In this document: positions 33,703 through 44,260 of the stretch, piece by piece
Layout of the letters: each line of letters opens with the position of its first letter
Position numbering within the stretch: position 1 is the stretch's first letter
From: Adiantum capillus-veneris
Taxonomy: Eukaryota; Streptophyta; Polypodiopsida; Polypodiales; Pteridaceae
Direction: 5' to 3'
Length of the DNA: 64,000 bases
Assembly (NCBI GenBank): GCA_014529385.2
Contig: CM043968.1
Coordinates: 129,825,018-129,889,017, forward strand
The notes under the pieces: model-generated
Database searches by the model: none
Told to the model about the DNA's origin: nothing
The model's input: only the letters and a program-made list of their open reading frames with translations
Translations under genes and position numbers: made by a program

Positions 33703-34428
33703 TCGTCGTTTCTTCTTGAGAAAGGTTTAAGAATGGAGCCACCTTGGAAAGAGTGAAGCAATACCTGTTCACATAATCTGTGACTCGTCGTGCTCTTATG
33801 GGGCAAACCGATCCCAATCTACTTTGATACCTTTCTCAAGGTGTAGAGGAAAATTTTTTTTGTCAGAAAATTCAGCCTTCGATTGAATCCAAGTCTTGTT
33901 GTAAGTTCCTTGCAGAGCTGTGGTATACCACCAAGTACTTGCAATCCCCTTGGGGAGTTTGGTCACATGCTTCACCTTCGATGCTACTGAGAAATTGCCG
34001 TTTGCAAAGGCAACTTCAAACTGTCGAGTGAAAGAGGACATCTTCCCTTTCGTCAAAAGTATCAAACTTCAATGGAGCGTTCCTAGGTCTAGAGACCTTC
34101 TTCATATCCTTCCCGAAATGACGGGATTTCTTGGCTAGTGTTATGGATTGATGTTCATGGATATTTTCTGGATTCTGTAGGATCTTGAGCATTCCGCTCC
34201 TTGGATTCTCTAGGTTCTTAAGCATCATGCTCTTGTCGCCTTCTCAGAGAATCTCAAGTCTTATCGACTTCTTGCAGAGAGAAAAAATTTGCAAACGTTG
34301 CGAGCTTTTCTTGCAAGGCTTAGGGTTCCGCTTGCTTACTTCTCTCTTGGCTTGTCGTGGCTTCTTCCCGTATCCTCCCAGAGTCGTCCTTCTTTACAGA
34401 GAAAGAGAGGAGACCATGCTCTGATACC
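33703..34428 (-). pseudogene. Ty3/gypsy gag remnant with primer-binding site
   Basis: The minus strand has TGGTATCAGAGC (34415-34426) followed by a gag: PLKFDTFDEREDVLF (about 34040-34090), FTRQFEVAFANGNFSVASKV, and ASTWWYTTALQGTYNKTWIQ (33796-34065). This is the conserved gypsy capsid block, similar to the WWTTLLLQG block of gypsy K. R1-B interrupts it at 33702. One frameshift lies near 34030. Confidence 0.75.
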
Positions 34429-34810
34429 ATTGTCGCAAACGGGAGCGCATGGCAATGTAAAATATACTCGATTAAATAGAATTTATCACATAATACTGAA
34501 GCCAGAGGACATAGAGAGAAATAGGGAGAGCGAGAGAGATAGAGTGAGAAGATCGACACAATACGGGGGACCAGAAGATGGGCTGGTCCTCCCCATAATA
34601 GTATCTTCATCACTGAGGAGAAGTCTATACAAGCACTCGAACCGAACGTATTACCACGTGTCACAAACTGCTGACGTGTCAAAGCCCTAAAGAATGGAGT
34701 TAACTTACAGATGCCGGCCAAGGGGCCTAAACCCTAAGAAGAACAAGTAACAAAAGAAGAAGTCCTACCAACTTATGGGGACCCCGTCCAATGGGGCCCC
34801 AAGTGACATA
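34429..34810 (-). repeat. Probable 5' LTR of the gypsy at 33703-34428
   Basis: Starts with TGTCGCAAACGG one or two bases from the primer-binding site, as expected. The right limit near AAGTGACA (about 34808) is a guess because no partner LTR is in view. Confidence 0.4.
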
Positions 34811-34849
34811 AAGGATTAAAATAAAGCAGGACCCACACACACACACAAA

Positions 34850-35330
34850 ACTGATGATGTGGCAGCTATACGGGCAACTCGGATTTTGCGTTGACAATGC
34901 TGACGTGGCAGATTTTTGCAAAACGTGCTGACAGTGCTGACGTGGCAGTTGTACGGAATTCCGTGATTTACGCTGGCAGCTTTTTGGCATTGTTTTTTGA
35001 ACCAGAAGCTTTTGAGTTTGAAGGCTTTTCATGTAAAATGCTTTTGGGGCCTAGGGCCTTTAAATATGAGGCCATGGGCTCATTCTCTGGCATGCTTCTT
35101 GGAGAAGGTGCAGAGTCTGGAGTACCGGCTTGTACTGTGTTGATGCAATATAAAGAAATACTGAAAGGGGCGCCAAGGTTTGGGGCCAATACTCTCTGGG
35201 GTGGAATTCCGCCACTCCGTGTCGCGTGTCGTCTCTCTCTCAGTTCAGTTGTTATTGAAGTGCTAAAAGTTTGTTCAGTCTGTTCTTTTCTATTGGCACG
35301 TGGTGCCTGTCTTGTGACACAACGTTCGTT
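34850..35330 (+). repeat. LTR fragment related to the LTR at 22755-23253
   Basis: Shares TGCTGACGTGGCAG motifs, the TATAAAGAAATACTGAAAGG block (35151) with GGCGCCAAGGTTTGGGGCC, and a CTCCGTGTCG-GTCTCTCT stretch with the LTR at 22755. No primer-binding site follows it, so it may be a solo LTR or broken. Both limits are approximate. Confidence 0.5.
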
Positions 35331-35429
35331 CTAGAATCAGACTTGATGGTTCTTGGAAGCCTCAACTTCCTATTCCTAGGGCCGAACCCTATTCCAAGGA
35401 ACTTTTGTTCCTTATTCCGAATCCTCGAG

Positions 35430-36800
35430 AATCAAGATTCTCGCCGGCAATAACCTTAGTTGTTGGTTTCTTTCTTATTTTTGTTTTATTTTTTAGACCC
35501 TCTTTTTGAAGTTGCAAATGGTCGGACATTGTATGGCCAATGTGAATGGTAGTTTCACCCGCAGATGGGAAGTTGGTCGGCATTGGAATTCGTATAGTAA
35601 GAGGATGTCTAGGCTCAGTTCAAGATCATGTAGGTCCCCCCGTCGCACTTAGCAAGCTGGTGGATACTAGGAAGTGAACTCAATAAAGGCACAACACCAA
35701 AAGAAAACGCCAGATAGTTGGGCCACATTGCATTTTTGGATGCGGTCCCAATGGGGATAGATGGTCTTCTGGTGGGAGCCCAACGGAAGCATCTCCTAAA
35801 AATTAGGGAACTGCTATTTTGGGCCATGAAATCTGTTCGCGTCATTACCTCTGGAATGACAAGGGGAAAATTTTAGAACTCTGTCGCAAAGTCAACTAGG
35901 CAACCAGCTGGGAGATTTTTAGGCGGAAACCCCGAAATGGAAAATTGCTTATAAATGCGCCAAGTGGCACATTTCTATGCACTTTCCTCATGCAGAAGAA
36001 GGTAGCACTGATTTTTAAGCTGGGAGAGCTCATTTGGGAGTTTTTGCCATAGGTTAAGAGCTATTGTGTGCAAGTTTTCCCTCTCATGTACTCCCTCTCA
36101 TGTATAGTGTAGTGCAAGAAGTGATGTCTTGCACACTCTACACTGCTCTCTCTCTCCCCTACGTGCAGTAATGTGATGCCCCACAAGAGGGCTCGTCATT
36201 TGACTCATGTACAGCTGTGTGGTTACATGCGTTTTTGCTGAGGCAAGAGCCTCCTCGAGAAGGAACAGGAGTAGCTGACTGCTGCACCAAAAGGAGGCGC
36301 CGGTGAGGGTGATAACCTCACCGTACAGGTGCGATTCTTTTCAGTGCTGGTTATGCGCTGTATTTTGACTGTTTTTCAGCCATATGGACGCTAGAACCCT
36401 TCTGAATTTTACTGTTTTTGGGCAGGAATCAGAGGTTTATGCCAGTGGAAGTGAGTTCCAGCAGGGGAATTGGTTTCAGGCAAGTTTTGGGGTTGTTATG
36501 CTACCGAAATTTTACCAAAACAGATGATATCTAGCTGGATATAGGTAAAGAATTCCCGGGACTCTTCTTTGTAATCTACCCTCTTAAAGTATAAAGAAAT
36601 ACCGAAAGGGGCACCAATTTTGGGGCCTACAGATTATCGGCGTCTGCTCGGAGCATTCTAGCTTCCGAGCCGTGTGTCTGCTTTAAGTGTTAATTCCTGT
36701 CGCAGGTTCCCTTTGCAAAGTACTCTGTGTGTGTGTGTGTAAAGTAAAGTAAAGAATTTCGGGTGAAAGCCAAAGCCTACCGCCCCACCGGCCGATTTCA
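35430..36800 (+). repeat. LTR related to that of gypsy K
   Basis: Several stretches match the reverse complement of the 47050-48524 LTR: GTTGGTTTCTTTCTTATT near 35460, AAGCATCTCCTAAAAATTAG near 35790, GGGAGATTTTTAGGCGG near 35910, and the ATACCGAAAGGGGCACC block at 36592-36630. It ends ATTTCA before GGTTCCGTTGCCGGG (36802-36816), the expected primer-binding site. The left end is approximate. Confidence 0.65.
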
Positions 36801-37230
36801 AGGTTCCGTTGCCGGGACATAAATCACTTTTTCCTCAAGAAGTAAGCCTCGGTTGTTTTGGGTAAAGACAGAGTACAGAATGCGGGATTACACTATGGCC
36901 GACAAAGGGAAGGGCATTATGGAAGAGGGTTTCTCTTCGAAGGACAGACAGGAAGTTCCTATGGTGTTCGAGATTGGCGAGAGCTCACGGCCACGCCCGA
37001 CTGTATCTCCTTTTAATGTGAATGTCCCTCCAGTATAGGGCTTTATGACTGGGCAACTTGAGGATGATGTGTTTAGGACTCAGTTAGTTGTCGCAGTGAA
37101 TGCCTTTTCGTAACTCGTGCAGAACCCAAGGTTCATGAAGTTCTTGCAAGCGCCACCAGTGCCACAACAAAATAGGCAACCTACACCGCGAACAAAGCTT
37201 GTTGAGGCTCAAGCCCAAGTACTTCATGCG
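36801..37230 (+). pseudogene. Leader and gag start of a gypsy related to K
   Basis: After the primer-binding site, TAAATCACTTTTTCCTCAAG matches the leader of gypsy K. The frame MADKGKGIMEEGFSSKDRQE (about 36895) continues with EIGESSRPRPT, then DDVFRTQL and QNPRFMKFLQAP. These correspond to MADRPDD, VGESSRPLQTDDDIFRTQL and QNPRFLAFLQS in K. A TAG at about 37036 breaks it. At 37230 the sequence changes abruptly to an R1 LTR fragment, so the rest of the element is missing. Confidence 0.8.
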
Positions 37231-37630
37231 TGTCACGTGCACATCTAACCCTATGTGTACGTGGACAAGCTACTTCATGACTAGGGTTTAGTTCAGTTCA
37301 GTTAGCCTAGATTAGGAAGTGTTCTGGCACTTTTGTGAGTCTGTTCGCAGACCGTGCATGTTCAGGCACTTAGAGTAGATGCATATCCTCTGGCTGCACA
37401 CAACATGATCATCAGATTACAGTCAGAACCCATCAGGAGCATTTTTATAGTGCATAGACCTATTTTCCCTATTTTAGCCATTTTTCACTTATTATTATTA
37501 AGTGACTTTTGTTGGGAAAGTGGGTAGGGCAATTTGACAAGCAGATATATAAGAAACCCTAGCGCTAGCACTTTCTCGCAGAAGAGGCAGCAGGGACCCA
37601 GACCTCCAGCAGTGCACCTTCTCAGCTGAC
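37231..37630 (+). repeat. Truncated R1 LTR fragment, plus orientation
   Basis: Starts TGTCACGTGCACATCTAACC, the R1 LTR start in element orientation. It continues through the TATA-like region (about 37545) and the AGAAGAGGCAGCAGGG stretch, and stops near 37630 where similarity to other copies ends. Confidence 0.8.
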
Positions 37631-38066
37631 GCATCAAGAATACCCCTATCTAGTCCTTTTCTACCGAACTTACGGTACAATCTCCTTCGCGATGCTCTAT
37701 GTCACCCATTCTATGACGCATTAGAAAGCTCCTTTCCCGGATGGTCGAATATTTCTTTCCGATGCTCTCTGTCACCCATCCGATGTGACGCACCAAAAGT
37801 ACACGTTCCTCGTGGCCTTACAGATATTCCGTTCACAAGGCTCCCGTCATTACTCTGAATGACGCACTAGAAATATCTATACTTGGATGTCTTCAATGAG
37901 AAAAACTATAATTCATCTAGAATTATTTTTCCTAGTGTCCTAAACGAGAAAACCCTCACTTAAAAATCCAATAATTCATTTAAAATTATTTTTTTGTCAT
38001 ATAAAGCCAATTTAGCAATATTAACATTTTTGGAAGGTCTTGTTATTTGTGTACAAATAATAGGAA
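37631..38066. other. Unassigned segment with about 70-bp degenerate repeats
   Basis: GATGCTCTNTGTCACCCAT...TGACGCA occurs two to three times (37690-37840). The rest is AT-rich. No gene was seen. Confidence 0.4.
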
Positions 38067-39305
38067 TTAGGAGCGAGGAGCACACATCTCCAAGCATGGA
38101 GCTGGACATCCCAAAATCGAGTAAATAAAAAACTGGATTTCATTAATTTTAAAACGGTCGAAGCGGATACTAGAGGGACACTCGCTCTTCAGTACAATCT
38201 CTTCCCCCTTCTCATTCTTCCAGATGAGTTTCCTTGCCTTATTATCGACCACGACACTGTTCTTGGGGAACCAAGGGATTCCTCGAAGGACGTCACACCC
38301 TTTCAAAGGCATGATGTAAAAGTCGTTCGTGCCTTAAATACCCTTGAAAATGTAAACGTAGTTTGCCAATGACAGGTGTAATGGCAACATCTGGTCCGGG
38401 TGCCTCTAGAATAGCGTCGACCTGTGGCCCCATTTCCTTGGGCGTAATTCCAAATCAAGCCACCAATTCGGTTGAAGTTGGCCTCGGCTTCTCCATCAAA
38501 GAAGTTAAGGGCTTCCTAGTCTTGCTCTTTGCCCCATGCTCTGCAAAGTTTGGTACTTTCATTCATCGAAGGATGTCACACCCTTTCAAAGGCATGATGT
38601 AAAAGTCGTTCGTGCCTTAAATACCCTTGAAAATGTAAACGTAGTTTGCCAATGACAGGTGTAATGGCAACATCTGGTCTGGGTGCCTCTAGAATAGCGT
38701 CGACCTGTGGCCCCATTTCCTTGGGCGTAATTCCAAATCAAGCCACCAATTCGGTTGAAGTTGGCCTGGGCTTCTCCATCAAAGAAGTTAAGGGCTTCCT
38801 AGTCTTGCTCTTTGCCCCATGCTCTGCAAAGTTTGGTACTTTCATTCATCTGATCAAGGTCGAGGGTCCCCACAAAATCTGGTACCAGTCCTGCTTTCGT
38901 CTTTCCTTTTCTTCCGCGCTCTTCGGCTGCTTTGGAATTCCCTGACTTGTCTGCTGGTGGTCCTTTGGTTTTCTTTTTCAATAATTCTATCCAACTCTTT
39001 CTGCGAGTACAAGTTCCGTTTTTTACACTCTTCTGTCCTTCAGCTTTCCTCTCGACCCGAGAGGAGAATCAATGGCCTCTCACCATCTCAGGTAAATCTT
39101 ATCAATCGGATAATTCTTCAGGTGTTTTGCAAATCTTGGATCTTTGGAATACTTGATCAATCTTTTCACACATGTAGCAACCTGCAGTTGACGTTTGTAC
39201 TCCGCTCTGGCAATCTTTTCCGCCAAGAATTTGTGCAAATCTCATTCTTTTCTTCAGTTCCTGCGTTGGATTTTTACTTTTTTTTTTTGCCTACCCACTA
39301 GAGTC
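38067..39305 (-). pseudogene. Ty3/gypsy fragment: gag end and protease, with internal duplication
   Basis: The minus frame at 38067-38312 reads MPLKGCDVLRGIPWFPKNSV, corresponding to MPLDGCDVLLGIPWLFRVQG of gypsy K protease. The frame at 38799-38981 (KTKAGLVPDFVGTLDLDQMN, then LCRAWGK) matches the segment before the protease of K. Between them the protease-coding DNA is present twice in tandem (38283-38565 and 38566-38848). Towards 39300 frames such as KRQLQVATCVKRLIKYSKDP may be gag but are not firmly placed. Dead fragment. Confidence 0.75.
38283..38848. repeat. 283-bp tandem duplication in gypsy protease DNA
   Basis: Unit 1 (38283-38565) and unit 2 (38566-38848) differ at only about three positions seen by eye, including TGGTCCGGG versus TGGTCTGGG and CCTCGGC versus CCTGGGC. 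The duplication is therefore recent relative to the element. Confidence 0.9.
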
Positions 39306-39423
39306 AAATTCTCTACGAGAACCGATGTGTAATTTGGGGTTCTTTATGGCTTATGCCCTATAAGACAGAGCGATGAAGACGAGAGCACCCCCGATGCGCG
39401 ATGTACGAAGGGTGGGAGTGCCA

Positions 39424-39462
39424 AATAAGTCCGGGGTCGGGACACAAAGATTCTTTCACAAA
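39424..39462. repeat. About 40-bp unit also present at 45710-45772
   Basis: AAGTCCGGGGTCGGGACACA...GATTCTTTCACAAA occurs here once, and twice to the right of the outer R1 LTR. This is continuous target DNA on both sides of the LTR insertion. Confidence 0.75.
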
Positions 39463-39772
39463 TGTAAGGTGCAGCAGATGCGAATGTTGAACTTTGCCCA
39501 AGATGAGTGCTCCGAACTGTGCTCAAGGTTCCTTTTACTTACGGAAGGGAGAGCCTTCCGTTCCTTTAATGAGAGAGTGCAAGGGACACAAACAAAGTGG
39601 TGAACACTGTGAATGAAGGTGCTGAGACTGAGAGATAGAGAGAGAAGAATACGACACCAGAATGTTGTCAAACCCTCCTCTGAAGGCCCCACTCTCTATG
39701 GCGAGTTAGTATTTAGTTCTACACCCACTATTGGGCACTGACGACGTTAGTGGGGATGTGGTGGTATTCAAT

Positions 39773-40982
39773 TGTAAGGTGCAGCGGAATGAATGTTTGA
39801 ACTTTGCTCAAGATGAGTGCTCCGAACTGTGCTCAAGGTTCCTTCTGTTCTTATGGAAGGGAGAGCCTTCCGTTCCTTTAGTGAGAGAGTGCAATGATCA
39901 CAAACAAAGTGAATGGACACTGTGCGAGAAAGTGTATGAGATTGAGAGATAGAGAGATAGAGAGAGAAGAATGACACCAGAGATGTAAAACCCTCCTCCG
40001 AAGGCCCCACTCTCTATGGCGAGAGTGGTCTACTTATGATTGCACAAATCTCTACAATGCTTGGACTTGCCGACGATGTCGACGACGAGACGGGCTGAAA
40101 TCTGAAAACGCTAATGGCTGAAATCTGCAAATCTTCTATCTGCTGAATTCTGACTCTATGTTGGAGACGATGTCGATGGCGACGATGCGACGACGACGTG
40201 CTGAAAACGCAGATGCTGAAATCTGCGTTTTCCGGGCTGAAACTGTAAACCTTGCGGAAACTGACCGTGCGGCGAGAAACTGCTGCGGGAAAGTGAGATC
40301 TGCGAGGTTCGGGGGTTCTTCTGTGATGTCTAAAGGCTGAAAACTGAAAACGCTGGTGTTGCTTGAGGTTCCGTCGCGGTAATCTGCAAAACGCTGAGGT
40401 TGGTTTGCAAATCAAAAACGCTAGGGCTGAATTCTGTGCTTCTGCAAAAACGCTAGGCTTCTGCTGTGTCTTGCTGTCGCCGGGTTGGTCTGCAATGCAA
40501 AATGCTAGGGTTGATCTGCAATGGAGAAAAACGCTGGCTGTCCTTGGCTGAAAACGCTAAGTCTCCTGCCGGGGGGGGAGGGGGTCTTGCTGAGAAGTTG
40601 CCTGTTGAGCAAGGTGCTCCTGCTGCCTCTTCTGCCAATTAGTGCTAGTTTAGGTTTGCTTATATACAAACTTACTCAATTTGCCCTACCTACTTTCCAA
40701 CAAAAGTCACTTAAAAATAATAAGTGAAACATGTCAAAAATAGGTAAAATAGGCTAAATGCACTGGAAAATTCCCCTGAAGGCTTCTGATGGGAATGCTT
40801 ATGATCATGCTGTGTGCAACCAGAGGTTATGCATCTGTACTAAGTGCCTGGGCATGCATTGTCTGCGAATAGACTCACAAAAGTGCGAGAACACTTCTAA
40901 ATCTAGACTGACTGGACTGACTGAACCCTTGTCGTGCTGTAGCTTGTCCATGGACACATAGGGTTGGATGTGTCACGTGACA
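39773..40982 (-). mobile_element. Solo R1 LTR
   Basis: Complete LTR, 1210 bases, TGTAAGGTGCAGCGG to GTCACGTGACA, with no interior. It splits the first copy of the small repeated segment: flanks TATTCAAT and TTAGTCAATA, while the unsplit copy reads TATTTAGTCAATA. No clear 5-bp duplication survives. Confidence 0.85.
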
Positions 40983-41496
40983 TTAGTCAATACTATGCAT
41001 GATGGAGCTGATGGTTATATTGTCTTGTGGGTGACTACCATGGGTCTATACCTTGCACTTTCCTTTATGGGTGAATCTAGGCTTATCCTCATAGTTACAT
41101 GGGACGGCGGGTCGGGGTCGGGAACGGGGTCGGGACGGCAAAAGTTAGGAAACGGGGACGGGGGTCGGAACGGCAAAAAAAAGAGAGAGTTTTTTTGGCA
41201 TTTTTTGACCTACACACATGCCACACACATAGAGCATCACTTTGACCATAAATTTACACTAAATAGACCAAAGAACACAAGTCATATAGGTTGAAATGTG
41301 CTAATAAAATATCGATGATCGATGGATACAAAATGAGAAGTGCATGCCACAAGGGCTCAAGAGTCAAAAAGCCTAAAGGACTTAGAACAAGCCTGAGGCC
41401 TCAAGGATAACAAAAAGTACAAAGGGCTATGTAGTAGGTAGAGTCGTAGACTCAAGAGTGTAGACTCGAGAGTCGAGTGATCAATGATCATCAAAC

Positions 41497-43728
41497 TCAA
41501 GAAGTGCTCGCCTGCTGAATCTCCACATCGTCGTCGTAGTCGAGGTCGTCAGCGACGTATGAGGGCTCCGGCTTGGGAGGCTCGCATTGAGGCTCGAAAT
41601 CCTCCTCCAGCTCCTCCAAAAGAGTATCGGCCATAGATGGATTCTCTTGTGCCATATCCCACTCAGTGAAAGGATCTGCCTTGTGTGTGACGCTCTTGGC
41701 AAGCATGCACAAGTTAGCGCTCACAAACACCAAATCATTGGCTCTCTGAACCCCAAGGCGATTCCTCTTCTTAGAGGCAATGTGGCTGTACACACTCCAT
41801 CGTTGCTCCAAGCAACTAGTGGTACATGCTTGGCTAAGGACACGAACAACCAAGCGCTGCAATGTGGGCCATCTCCCCCATAGTCCTTCCACCACAAAAC
41901 CGAGCCAATCTTGTTGCGATCAAGCTGTGCATCTACACATCCATAGGAGCCCTTCTTTTGCCTGTAGTTGAGTAGCTCGTCTCTAATCTTGCGCCTAATG
42001 TCACTGCTAGGCTCAAGGCGCTCCAATGCAAGCCGCCATCCTTTGCTCACCTCCTTGTCGGTCTCTTGACGCCTTCCTTGAAACTCAGGGTCAAGCACAT
42101 AAGCTGCCGCATGAAGTGGAGAGTAGTATCCATTCCACCTCGACTCACACAAGCCATGAATCTCCGCATACTGAACAGGGTCAGGCACAAGCTTCTCAAG
42201 TGCCTCTATCATCCGATCCATGGCTTCGTAGACTTTGCCAATGCATGGCTGCAAGCCATCCACCACTCGAAGTAGGTGTAGAATAGGCTTGACCATGGCG
42301 TCAAGAGTCTTCACCTCCTCCCACCAAGCGGCGTCGTCGGCCCATTCTTGGCATTTCAATCCTACTGTTGATGTAGACTACGGCATGGCCTGGAACTCAT
42401 CATTGAGAAAGAGGCCCCTTAAGGCTCCGCCACATGTAGACAAGCGGCCTAGCATAAGCCAATTGAATGCAAATCTTGTCTCTGAATATTTGAGCAAAGA
42501 CAAGTGGCTCCTCTTTGAGAATTCATGGCGCACTTTTTGATGGTTGAGCACAAAGGAGACAATTCGAGAGGCGTCACCAATGGTGGGTGAAATCCATGAC
42601 AAGTTCCCTATGTCCTTGAGGAGGTTATTGAGGCAATGCGCCATGCAAAATGTGACATGGATGCTGGGATACATGCCCTCAATGATAGCTCCGGCTGCCC
42701 TATTTGACGCCTCTCCATCTGCAACCATACAAAGGACATTCTCCGGGCCGGTGATCTCTATGGTGCTTGTCCACTCCGCAGCAAGCATCTCGGCGGCCTT
42801 GCCACTATCGGATGCATCATGTGACTCCACAAAGTACATCTCCCCCCGAGAGTAGGCCACCACCCCGTGGATGGACCGCTTGCGGGTGTCGCTCCATCCA
42901 TCTACAAGAAGAGAGACGCCATTGGTCTCCCACAAATCCTTTGTTGCTTGGGCCGCTTGCTCCACGGCAAGCTTCTCTTTGTCAAGGAGGGTGGTGCGAA
43001 GCCTCTCTGATGAAGGTGGCACATAAGAGGAGCCATATTCCCCTATTTTCGTAACCATGGTTCGAAAGTATGGAGACCTATCCACACAAAATAGAGCATG
43101 TTGTGTTAGTATGGAGAGTCGAGAGTCGAGAAGTTATAACCCATTATGAATACAAAATGGAAGATTGCAATGTGCATATGCCAAGGGAAACTCACCGCGA
43201 AGCATGGAAGGCAATTTGGTCGTGGAAGAAGAATCGGGCAACCGACCTTTCCACCTCTTCCTTCAATTTAGGATTCCAATTTTCGTTGAGAGTGGTTTGG
43301 CGATGCGGAAGGGAAGAGGACGGTGTAGATCCATGGCTCTTGAAGGTTCGAGAGATGTCGTCAAGGTTGGCTTCCCTTTGCTCTCGCGGTGTCGCCATGG
43401 CGGAGGGATCAACGGCAACAAAACGGCCCCTCTTGGCCGCTTCGGCAACCTCATACACCGTGAGCTTCTCAAGAAGATCCAACCTCTTCTCAGGAGCTAC
43501 ATGAGGGCAAAACTTCACCTCGTGACCGGGTTCATGAAGAAGATGGGCTCGCACTTTGTTTGAACCACCCGATCTCTTGTATGGACATAGCTTGCACGTC
43601 CATGGTCTTGCACTGCCACCTTTGCCACGCGAGCTAAAGTCGACTTCATCCCACCACGACCACGTTTGCACGGCGGGCCTCCTTCGAGAAGAAGCGGCTT
43701 GAGAAGTGGAGTTGGCTTGAGATGACAT
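41497..43728 (-). pseudogene. hAT transposase with BED finger, one stop and one frameshift
   Basis: Exon 1 (43728-43196) starts MSSQANSTSQAASSRRRPAV and carries a BED-type finger WTCKLCPYKRSGGSNKVRAH with a later H and C. A GTGAG...ATAG intron joins it in frame to exon 2 (43077), giving HASR/SPYFRTMV. Exon 2 has the DUF659-like core SLLVDGWSDTRKRSIHGVVA and CMAHCLNNLLKDIG. The carboxyl hAT dimerisation domain has WWKDYGGDGP and LQRLVVRVLSQACTTSC. A TAG at 42378-42380 is in frame (same frame resumes within 20 bases), and a one-base shift occurs near 41875. The enzyme would excise and reinsert hAT DNA. As read it is inactive. Confidence 0.9.
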
Positions 43729-44064
43729 GATGGTGGAGAGACTCGAGAGAGTAGAGCTTAGAAGTTAGAAGGGTTAGAGGAGAGCTTGTGTAGAGAGAGA
43801 GTAAAGGAGAGCTTCAAAGTAGGTAGAAGGGGGAGAGGAGAGCTTCAAAGTTCAAACTTGAGCCTTGAGCTTGAGGGAAATGGAATGAGCTTGAGCCTTG
43901 AGCTTGAGGGAAATGGAATGAGCATTGAGCATTGAGACTATGAGTATTAAGAGGCCCAAGGGAGCCTTTTATAGCCTCCCAAGGGCCAAGGCTTAAAAAA
44001 TATGGCAGTTGGGGCTGCACAGAGCCGTTGCAAACGGTCAAAAACGGCCATTTTTTTGAATCTG

Positions 44065-44260
44065 TTCCGGTCCGACCCTGGCCGACCCCTGCCGTCCCCG
44101 TCCGGTCCGTCCGACCCCGGTCCGGCCCCGGCCGTTCCCGGTCCGTCCCCCCTGCGACCCGCCCGTCCGGCCCGTTTTCCGTCCGTCCCTCGGCGTTCCC
44201 AGCCGTTCTCGGCCCGGTTACGGCCGTCCCCCGGCCCTAGGGCCCGTCCCCCCCGTCCCC
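44065..44260. repeat. GC-rich subterminal array of the hAT element
   Basis: Dense CCGTCC, GGTCCG and GACCCC units over about 200 bases, over 75 percent G+C by eye, in strong contrast to neighbours. A shorter mirror array lies at 41100-41185. Confidence 0.85.
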
